This document shows, piece by piece, positions 1 to 5,720 of a stretch of 10,814 bases of DNA (the stretch's first letter is position 1; each line of letters opens with the position of its first letter). The notes below the pieces were generated by a model, which searched no databases, was not told the origin of the DNA, and saw only the letters and a list, made by a program, of their open reading frames with translations. Location: the NCBI GenBank assembly GCA_905236955.1, contig CAJOQW010000145.1, forward strand, positions 1 to 10,814, given 5' to 3'. Source of the stretch: an uncultured Bacteroidales bacterium. GTDB lineage: Bacteria > Bacteroidota > Bacteroidia > Bacteroidales > UBA932. Both the position numbers and the translations under genes were made by a program.

Positions 1-465
1 CGCCTTGCTTATGGCATCCGGTTCCATGATGGCCCATTCCACGGCCTGGAATCCTCCGATGGAGGAGCCTATGATAAGGTCTATCTTGTTTATTCCCAGA
101 TGTTTGCGCACCTCGATGTTGGCACGGACGATATCCCGTACCGTCACCTTCGGGAAATCGAGCAGATATTGTCTGCCGGTGGCGGGATCCATCGAGGTAG
201 GCGCCGAAGAGCCGTAAGGCGAGCCAAGCATGTTGACGCAGACTACGAAGTATTTGGCGGGATCGAGCGTCTTGCCTTCGCCGGCCATTCCCGGCCACCA
301 GTCGGTGGGGTCGGAGTTGGCCGTGAGGGCATGGCAGATCCACACCACGGGCTCGCCGGGAGTGTATTCCCTGTCCGAAGTGTGGAACGCCACTTTCAGC
401 GTTTCGATACTGCCGCCGGCCTCGAAACGGAAAGGTTTGTCAAGGGTGATGCTGTCGAACCTCAT
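1..465 (-). CDS. metX: Homoserine O-acetyltransferase MetX, N-terminal part (runs off the left edge)
   Basis: This is the first 155 codons of an alpha/beta-hydrolase-fold acyltransferase that activates the hydroxyl of homoserine, normally with acetyl-CoA, for methionine synthesis in the cytoplasm. The translation shows the family's early strand and oxyanion region (WICHALTANSD, about 42-52), the conserved VVCVNMLGSPYGSSAP stretch (74-89) and the nucleophile elbow IIGSSIGGFQAVEW with Ser135 as the expected nucleophile. The catalytic Asp and His would lie beyond the window, since family members run to about 350 residues. The start ATG overlaps the metY stop as ATGA, which fixes the start and implies coupling. 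The pairing with metY supports acetyl- rather than succinyl-homoserine as product, but substrate choice in this family cannot be read from the N-terminal half. Identification is firm; completeness of the gene is not visible. Confidence 0.95.
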   Translation of the reverse strand, partial: MRFDSITLDKPFRFEAGGSIETLKVAFHTSDREYTPGEPVVWICHALTANSDPTDWWPGMAGEGKTLDPAKYFVVCVNMLGSPYGSSAPTSMDPATGRQYLLDFPKVTVRDIVRANIEVRKHLGINKIDLIIGSSIGGFQAVEWAIMEPDAISKA

Positions 466-1736
466 TTCGCCGCTTCCAGTGCCTGCTGTATGTCTTCGAT
501 TATGTCTTCGACGTCTTCGAGTCCGATGGAAAGCCGGATGAGTTCGGGCGATATCCCCGCTTCGCGGAGCTGCTCGTCCGAGAGTTGCCGGTGCGTGTGC
601 GACGCAGGGTGAAGGAGACAGGTATGGCAGTCGGCCACATGGGTCTCGATGGTCACGAGTTTGAGCGCGTCCATGAAACGGTTTGCGAAGGCGCGGTCGC
701 CGTTAACGGCAAAGGCTATCACCCCGCACGATCCGTCAGGGAGATATTTCTGCTGGAGGGCATGATGGGGATCCGACGGCAGGTCTGGGTATTCCACCCA
801 TTTGATGTCGGGATTGTCGTACAGATATGCTGCCACCTTGCGCGCGCTCTCGCAGTGGCGTGCCATCCTTACATGGAGGGTTTGGATTCCGAGGCCCAGA
901 TAGAAGGCGTTCTGCGGGCTCTGGATGGCACCGAAATCCCTCATCAGCTGGCTGGTGGCCTTGGTGATATAGGCAAGTTTGCCGAATTTCTTGGTATAGG
1001 TAAGGCCGTGGTACGACTCGTCGGGCGTGGTGAGTCCGGGGAACTTGCCGGCGTGGGCGTCCCAGTCGAAATTGCCGCTGTCCACGATTGCTCCGCCTAC
1101 CTGCACCCCCTGTCCGTCCAGATACTTGGTGGTGGAGTGGGTCACGATGTCGGCGCCCCATTCGAAGGGGCGGCAGCCAACGGGCGTAGGGAAGGTGTTG
1201 TCCACTATCAGGGGCACGCCATGGCTGTGGGCGAGCCTGGCGAAGCGCTCGATGTCCAGCACCCGCACTCCCGGATTGGAGAGCGTCTCTCCGAAAACCA
1301 GCTTGGTGTTGGGTCGGAAAGCCTTTTCCAGTTCTTCGTCCGGAGCGTCCTGGTCGACGAAAGTCACGTCTATGCCCATTTTCCTGAAGGTGGTGCCCAG
1401 CAGGTTGAAGGTTCCTCCGTAGATGCCCGATGTGGCTATGATATGTCCTCCGCATTCGCATATGTTGAAACAGGCGAAGAAGTTTGCGGCCTGGCCCGAC
1501 GAGGTGAGCATTCCGGCGACTCCGCCCTCGAGGGCGGCGAGCCTTGCCGCCACCACATCGTTGGTTGGGTTCTGGAGCCGGGTGTAGAAATAGCCGCTTT
1601 CTTCGAGGTCGAACAGCCGGCCCATCTGGTCGCTGGTCTCGTACTTGAAGGTGGTACTTTGGTAGATTGGTACTTGGCGTGGCTCGCCCTTCCCGGGCGT
1701 GTAGCCTGCCTGAACGCATTTTGTTCCCTGTCTCAT
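462..1736 (-). CDS. metY: O-acetylhomoserine sulfhydrylase (aminocarboxypropyltransferase) MetY
   Basis: This is a 424-residue cytoplasmic PLP enzyme of the Cys/Met-metabolism (gamma-family) fold. It is expected to make homocysteine from O-acetylhomoserine and sulfide. Visible landmarks are YTRLQNPTND (51-60, phosphate contact from the partner subunit), LTSSGQAA (77-84, PLP phosphate loop), IYGGTF (105-110), the VDNTF strand with Asp179 to pair with the pyridine nitrogen, and HSTTKYLDGQG with Lys204 as the Schiff-base lysine. Near the C-terminus are LHPASHTH and IRLSIGLEDVEDI, whose Arg binds substrate carboxylate. The length and the segment after the lysine fit MetY rather than the shorter cystathionine gamma-synthase/lyase group. 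The ATG overlaps the upstream lrp-type stop (ATGA), and its own stop overlaps the metX start (ATGA), so it is the middle gene of a coupled trio. Sulfide specificity is inferred from family and neighbour. Confidence 0.95.
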   Translation of the reverse strand: MRQGTKCVQAGYTPGKGEPRQVPIYQSTTFKYETSDQMGRLFDLEESGYFYTRLQNPTNDVVAARLAALEGGVAGMLTSSGQAANFFACFNICECGGHIIATSGIYGGTFNLLGTTFRKMGIDVTFVDQDAPDEELEKAFRPNTKLVFGETLSNPGVRVLDIERFARLAHSHGVPLIVDNTFPTPVGCRPFEWGADIVTHSTTKYLDGQGVQVGGAIVDSGNFDWDAHAGKFPGLTTPDESYHGLTYTKKFGKLAYITKATSQLMRDFGAIQSPQNAFYLGLGIQTLHVRMARHCESARKVAAYLYDNPDIKWVEYPDLPSDPHHALQQKYLPDGSCGVIAFAVNGDRAFANRFMDALKLVTIETHVADCHTCLLHPASHTHRQLSDEQLREAGISPELIRLSIGLEDVEDIIEDIQQALEAAK

Positions 1737-2197
1737 AATGGAAGGCTGTCAGTATGTTTAATTTCGTTCATCACGAATGAGCTCAGTACCGAGCCCACCG
1801 AGTCGATAGTTCCTATAACGTTGATGATGAATTCGTTGTAATATCTCATGTCGGGAGCGTTGATCTTAAGCAGGTAGTCGTATTCGCCGGTGATGTTGTA
1901 GCATTCGGCCACCTCGGGGATGTCCTTTATGCGGGCTACGAAGTCGTTGGCGGTATCCTTGCTCATCTGCCTGAGCTTCACGCTGCAGAATACGGTGAAC
2001 CCCTGCCCCAGCTTGTTGGCGTCGAGCACGGCGGTGTATTCGCGTATGTAACCCTCCTTTTCGAGGCGCTTGATGCGCTCGAATACGGGTGTTGTGGAAA
2101 GATTCACTTCCTTTGCCAGCTCGCGGGTGGTGAGGCGGGCGTTCCGTTGCAGGAGTTTCAGTATCTGAAGGTCGACATTGTCAAGCTTTTGGTCCAT
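1733..2197 (-). CDS. Lrp/AsnC-family transcriptional regulator heading the met cassette
   Basis: This is a 154-residue protein with classic Lrp/AsnC layout. An N-terminal winged helix-turn-helix starts with LDNVDLQILKLLQRNAR and has its recognition part around STTPVFERIKRLEKEGYI (34-51). A linker strand follows, then a C-terminal RAM effector-binding domain (about 66-147) with the typical GEYDYLLKI motif at 104-112. Such proteins form dimers to octamers on DNA and usually sense an amino acid. The gene is first in a run with metY and metX and its stop overlaps the metY start. A local role in sulfur amino acid control is therefore likely, with methionine or a precursor as plausible effector; both points are inference. 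Its promoter sits inside a large palindrome, the expected arrangement for autoregulation. It should not be called the global Lrp, since members of this family are numerous. Confidence 0.94.
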   Translation of the reverse strand: MDQKLDNVDLQILKLLQRNARLTTRELAKEVNLSTTPVFERIKRLEKEGYIREYTAVLDANKLGQGFTVFCSVKLRQMSKDTANDFVARIKDIPEVAECYNITGEYDYLLKINAPDMRYYNEFIINVIGTIDSVGSVLSSFVMNEIKHTDSLPL

Positions 2198-2202
2198 ATG
2201 AT

Positions 2203-2258
2203 TCTAAATTTTTCCGCAAATATAGAATAATATTCCATAAATGCGGAAAAAATTTAGA
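2203..2258. repeat. 56-bp near-perfect palindrome over the lrp-type promoter (candidate operator)
   Basis: The outer arms are TCTAAATTTTTCCGCA (2203-2218) and TGCGGAAAAAATTTAGA (2242-2258), reverse complements except for one extra A. Inside lies TATAGAATAATATTCCATA (2221-2239), itself a palindrome with one mismatched pair. The two share a centre at 2230, so they form one structure. A further copy of the inner half, TAGAAAAATATTCC, sits at 2255-2268, 32 bases (about three helical turns) from TAGAATAATATTCC at 2223-2236. The symmetry and AT-rich core fit binding by an Lrp/AsnC oligomer. The link to the adjacent regulator is inferred. Confidence 0.7.
2217..2224 (-). promoter_or_regulatory. Sigma-A -7 box (TATATTTG) for the lrp-type/metY/metX cassette
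   Basis: On the minus strand TATATTTG matches the Bacteroidota TAnnTTTG element exactly, with 19 bases between it and the ATG at 2197. No clear -33 TTTG is seen; the expected place falls in the right arm of the palindrome. The leader would be only about 12-16 nt, so there is no room for a riboswitch. Confidence 0.65.
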
Positions 2259-2288
2259 AAAATATTCCAAATTAGACGGTCTTTCCTC

Positions 2289-2804
2289 TTACAATGCTAC
2301 CCCGAAGCCCAGATATAGGTCGGAGGAAGTGAAGTGGTAACCCCAGCCGTCCAGGCTGCTGTACCCAAGATACCCCAGCCTGGCCATCAAGTACATACGC
2401 CTTGTGACAGGGATGCCTATACCGGGCCTGAAACCGGCCTTGAACACCTTCGTCTGCACGAGGTTGTCGCCGTGTCCGGTGCGTATCCTGTTGTACTGCC
2501 CGAAGGCGTCGGCATAAAGATACACCCTTTCCACCGGAGAAAACCGGGCGCGGATATAAGGGTCGAACAGGAAGCGGCGATAGCCTGTTCCGTTCGAGCG
2601 CCTGTATGTATAGCCTATGGTGCTTCCGGCCGAGACGTAGGGGTTGAAACGGTATCCGATATCAGGTGCCAGTCCTATCTCGCTCCTTCCATCTCCGATA
2701 TATCCGCCTATCATGCCTCCTCCCAGATACCACTGGGCGCTCAGGGTTTGTCCGGCAGACAGGAGCAACGCGCCTATTATCAGGAATTTGAAAAACCTTT
2801 TCAT
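2289..2804 (-). CDS. Small outer-membrane beta-barrel protein, unknown role
   Basis: This is a 171-residue protein with a clear signal peptide (MKRFFKF, then a hydrophobic LIIGALLLSAG core, likely cut after LSA at about residue 23). The mature part alternates polar and aromatic/aliphatic residues with Gly and Tyr turns, for example IGYTYRRSN, RFLFDPYIRARFSPV, VYLYADAFGQYN and MYLMARLGYLGY, ending in LYLGFGVAL. That pattern and size fit an eight-stranded barrel of the OmpA/OmpW-like porin-family type common in Bacteroidota. No ligand site or peptidoglycan-binding domain is present. Its ATG follows the TAG of the aldo/keto reductase with no intervening base, so it is probably the last gene of that operon. 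It could be a cargo-specific channel or a structural protein; the sequence alone does not say. No convincing terminator follows it. Confidence 0.8.
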   Translation of the reverse strand: MKRFFKFLIIGALLLSAGQTLSAQWYLGGGMIGGYIGDGRSEIGLAPDIGYRFNPYVSAGSTIGYTYRRSNGTGYRRFLFDPYIRARFSPVERVYLYADAFGQYNRIRTGHGDNLVQTKVFKAGFRPGIGIPVTRRMYLMARLGYLGYSSLDGWGYHFTSSDLYLGFGVAL

Positions 2805-4151
2805 CTAAAGGGTGCCTCTCCTTAGTTTCTCGACATAGTTTCCGATGCGCTCTATTTCCTGAGGGATGCGGATGCTCTGCGGGCAGTGCTCCTCACATTT
2901 GTGGCAGTGCACGCAATGGTCGGCCTGGCGCACCGTCTCTATGGCGCGGTCGTACGAGACGAGGTATTTGCGGCGGAGTCTGGCGAATTCCTTCTGCTCG
3001 GAGGAAATGGCTATCTGCCCGGTGTTCACCATTTCGTTGTAGTGGACGAAGATTCCGGGTATGTCTATGCCATAGGGGCAGGGCATGCAGTACTTGCAGT
3101 CGTTGCAGGGCACCGTGGGATAGGAATCCAGCAGGATGGCTATCTCCATGAGGAAATCTATCTCTTCCTGGGTGAGGGGTTCGAAATTGGAGAAGGTGTT
3201 GACATTCTCCTTCAGCACGTCCATGTTGGTCATGCCGCTCAGGGCCGAGAGCACGCCGGGGTAGGTGCCGACAAAGCGGAACGCCCACGAGGCTATGGTC
3301 CTTTCGGGATCCCTCTCCAGCAGCTTGTGCGCCGGGCCTTCGGCCATCCTTGCGAGACGTCCGCCCAAAAGGGGTTCCATGAGCACCATTGGTAGATTCC
3401 TCTTGTACAGCTGCTCATACAGATACTCCGCGTTTGTGTTCCGCGGTGCCTTGGCGTGGCGCCAGTCGAGGTAGTTCATCTCTATCTGCACGAAATCCCA
3501 GTGGTATTTCGAGTCCAGTTCGATGAGGGTGTCGAATGCGTCCTGCGATCCGTGGAAGGAGAAGCCGAGGTTGCGGATACGGCCGGCCTCACGCTCCTTG
3601 AGGAGGAACTCCATCATGTGGTTGTCCTCGTATCGGTCCTTGAACACCGGGTACCCGCCGCTTCCGATCGAGTGGAGGAGGTAGTAGTCAATGTAGTCGG
3701 TGCGCAGGTTCTCGAAAGACCTGTGGTACATCTGTTTCGATTCCCTTTCCGACCTGCTGTTGAAGTTGGAGAGTTTGGTTGCCGCGAAGTAAGTGTTCCT
3801 GGGATAGCGGCTCAGGGCTATGCCGGCGGCCTTTTCCGACTGTCCCTGCAGATATGTGGGGGCGGTGTCGAAGTAGTTCACCCCGTGATTGTAGGCGTAA
3901 TCGACCAGCTCGTTCACCGTGTCCTGGTCGATGTGCTGAGTGCCGTCGGGGTCTTTAATCATGGGCCAACGCATGCAGCCGTATCCGAGCAGCGACACCT
4001 TGTCGCCGTTGCGGCTGTTGGTGCGGAGGAGCATCTCGCCGGGTTTGTCTTCCTGGGAGGTCTGGGCCTTGACTATTTTGCCGGTGGCGGACGCGGCGGC
4101 TACGGCGGCAGCTCCCGCGGCTGAGGTCTTCAAGAATTGTCTTCTGTCCAT
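2805..4151 (-). CDS. Tat-exported aldo/keto reductase with C-terminal two-cluster ferredoxin domain
   Basis: This 448-residue protein opens with a twin-arginine signal (MDRRQFLK, then an Ala-rich stretch to about residue 24, possible cleavage near VKA-Q). An aldo/keto reductase TIM barrel follows (about 50-320) with the usual tetrad in place: Asp95 and Tyr100 (YFDTAPTY), Lys126 (ATKLS) and His160 (LLHS). Its late GMTNMDVLKENVNTF segment resembles the family's cofactor-phosphate loop. The C-terminal part carries two 4Fe-4S motifs: Cys349/352/355/358 (CNDCKYCMPCP) and Cys413/416/419/423 (CVHCHKCEEHCP). AKR-ferredoxin fusions are a known family, but their substrates are mostly unknown. Export matters because NADPH is absent outside the cytoplasm, so electrons may come through the clusters from the iron-sulfur protein encoded just upstream. 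The gene starts 4 bases after that gene's stop and abuts the barrel gene. Domain calls are firm; the electron route is inferred. Confidence 0.92.
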   Translation of the reverse strand: MDRRQFLKTSAAGAAAVAAASATGKIVKAQTSQEDKPGEMLLRTNSRNGDKVSLLGYGCMRWPMIKDPDGTQHIDQDTVNELVDYAYNHGVNYFDTAPTYLQGQSEKAAGIALSRYPRNTYFAATKLSNFNSRSERESKQMYHRSFENLRTDYIDYYLLHSIGSGGYPVFKDRYEDNHMMEFLLKEREAGRIRNLGFSFHGSQDAFDTLIELDSKYHWDFVQIEMNYLDWRHAKAPRNTNAEYLYEQLYKRNLPMVLMEPLLGGRLARMAEGPAHKLLERDPERTIASWAFRFVGTYPGVLSALSGMTNMDVLKENVNTFSNFEPLTQEEIDFLMEIAILLDSYPTVPCNDCKYCMPCPYGIDIPGIFVHYNEMVNTGQIAISSEQKEFARLRRKYLVSYDRAIETVRQADHCVHCHKCEEHCPQSIRIPQEIERIGNYVEKLRRGTL

Positions 4152-4155
4152 AATG

Positions 4156-5670
4156 CTATCTTCTATTATCGATGTGGACTTCTCTGCCGTTTACATGGAT
4201 GGCACTGTAAGGCCTTGCAGGACAGAGGTTTTCGCAGGCGCCGCAACCAATGCAGATTTCGGTGTCCACTGCGGGGATGGATAGGGAGTCGGGATCGTCC
4301 GGGTCCTTCTTGACCATGTGGATGGCGAAGACGGGGCAGTGGCGCGAGCAGTTGCCGCAGCTCACTCCGTCGGCGTTCACGATACAGAGATCATAGTCCA
4401 CGGTGGCAGCGCCGACGTGGATCTGGGTCTTTTCTTCGGGTGTGAGGGGAAGGATGGCTCCGGCAGGGCAAACCTGGGAGCATGCGGTGCATTCGGGGCG
4501 ACAGTATCCGTCTTCGAAGCTCATGTAAGGCTGCATCAGGTGCATCAGGTCCGATGATGGCCTGAGCACCTGGTTGGGGCACTGCGAGATGCACAGGCCG
4601 CAAGCCGTGCAGTGGTCGTAGAAGTTCTTCACCCCCTTGGCTCCGAACGGGACGAGCCTGCCGGTGCGTTCGGGTTCCTTCTTGCCGAGTACGGTGGCGA
4701 AGCCGCCGTCAACCTTCTTTTCCTGGGCCTCGACGGTGAGGGCCGTCGCCAGCAGCGCGCCGCTCGCAAGGAATGCGCGCCGCCCGGGGTCTTCGGGATT
4801 AACCGCGGGAGCGCTTGCCCCCTTCGCTTTCCCGCCCCACGCGAATTTATACTCGAGGGCGTTGAACTTGCAGTTCTCCAGGCAGTTGAAGCAATCGACG
4901 CAGCGGCTGTAGTCGATCTTGTGTTCGGCGATGTTGATGCACGATGCCTTGCATCCGCGCTCGCAAATATGGCAGTTCTTGCACTTATCGCTGTCTATCA
5001 CGGGGCGGAACATCGCGAAGCGCGAGAAGAAACTGAGTGTGGTGCCTACCGGGCATACGGAATTGCAGTATGTGCGTCCGCCCTTCCAGGCGAGTATCAC
5101 CAATATCACGAAGGTGACCGCAGCGATGATGAATGTGGGCAGGCTCTTGAGCCATACGTCCTTGGTGAAGAAAGCGTAACTCTCGTGGTTGGCGGCAATG
5201 GTGGCCAGCAGGTTGTTGCCCCAGCGGTAAACCGGCTGGAACAGGTTGGTGACTATCCTGCCATAAGCGCTATATGGCGCCAAAATGGCCACGAAAGCAT
5301 TGATTCCCAGTATGATGGCTACGACGAACAGGGCCAACACTCCGTAGCGCAGCCACTTTATCTCCTTCTTGTAGGAGAAGCGCAGCCTTTTGCGGCGTTT
5401 GTCCCTTTGGCCGCTCAGCCAGGATACCCCGTCCTGGAATATGCCGAGAGGGCATATGATGGAGCAATACGAACGGCCCAGGACCAGGGTGAACAATACC
5501 AGTACCGCTACTATCACTAAGTTGAGGGCCAATACTGCCGGGAGGAACTGGATCTTGGCGAGCCATCCCAGCCAATGCCGGAGCGCCCCGGTGAAATCCA
5601 GGAACAAGAGGGTGACTGCCAGCAGTACCAATACGGCCAGCACTCTTCTGATTTTAGGTAGCAGTTTCAT
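4156..5670 (-). CDS. NapH/NapG-like membrane polyferredoxin fusion
   Basis: This is a 504-residue protein. Four membrane helices (about 8-28, 43-65, 109-130, 178-196) carry the two NapH-type motifs GRSYCSIICP (Cys69, Cys73) and GRTYCNSVCP (Cys202, Cys206). The loop after helix two is very basic (QRDKRRKRLR), so it should face the cytoplasm with both motifs. Next come two 4Fe-4S sets, Cys230/233/236/240 and Cys257/260/263/267. A GRRAFLASGALLATALTVEA segment (297-316) then looks like a Tat signal, as in NapG. Four more cluster sets follow: Cys354/357/360/364, Cys390/394/397/401, Cys438/441/445 with Cys429 upstream, and Cys473/476/479/483. The likely role is to pass electrons from quinol or a cytoplasmic donor across the membrane to an exported reductase, here probably the aldo/keto reductase 4 bases downstream. 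No nitrate reductase genes are nearby, so it should not be named napH. Confidence 0.88.
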   Translation of the reverse strand: MKLLPKIRRVLAVLVLLAVTLLFLDFTGALRHWLGWLAKIQFLPAVLALNLVIVAVLVLFTLVLGRSYCSIICPLGIFQDGVSWLSGQRDKRRKRLRFSYKKEIKWLRYGVLALFVVAIILGINAFVAILAPYSAYGRIVTNLFQPVYRWGNNLLATIAANHESYAFFTKDVWLKSLPTFIIAAVTFVILVILAWKGGRTYCNSVCPVGTTLSFFSRFAMFRPVIDSDKCKNCHICERGCKASCINIAEHKIDYSRCVDCFNCLENCKFNALEYKFAWGGKAKGASAPAVNPEDPGRRAFLASGALLATALTVEAQEKKVDGGFATVLGKKEPERTGRLVPFGAKGVKNFYDHCTACGLCISQCPNQVLRPSSDLMHLMQPYMSFEDGYCRPECTACSQVCPAGAILPLTPEEKTQIHVGAATVDYDLCIVNADGVSCGNCSRHCPVFAIHMVKKDPDDPDSLSIPAVDTEICIGCGACENLCPARPYSAIHVNGREVHIDNRR

Positions 5671-5720
5671 GAACGGTTATTTTATAATCTTTACAATCTG
5701 AAAGGGTCGGGTGCCTGTCC

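Noticed and set aside
585..1841. A 418-codon open frame on the plus strand opposite metY and the end of the lrp-type gene
   Set aside because: It is antisense to a certain gene, has no recognisable domain and runs across the metY/regulator junction. Such long shadows are common in G+C-rich codon usage.
2274..2282. Small palindrome AGACGGTCT between the barrel gene and the lrp-type promoter
   Set aside because: Four-base arms around one base are too short to separate from chance and too tight for an RNA hairpin.
2198..2288. A SAM riboswitch or a terminator between the barrel gene and the lrp-type gene
   Set aside because: The 91-base gap is AT-rich promoter and palindrome sequence. The predicted leader is too short for an aptamer, and there is no G+C-rich stem followed by a T-run.
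4156..5670. Naming the polyferredoxin napH or rnf/nqr component
   Set aside because: The motifs are NapH-like, but no nitrate reductase or Rnf genes are nearby and the protein is a fusion with extra clusters.
5671..5720. A terminator or independent promoter between the dipeptidase and polyferredoxin genes
   Set aside because: Only a three-base GGG/CCC pairing and an A+T-rich stretch are present; no proper stem and no TAnnTTTG box could be supported.
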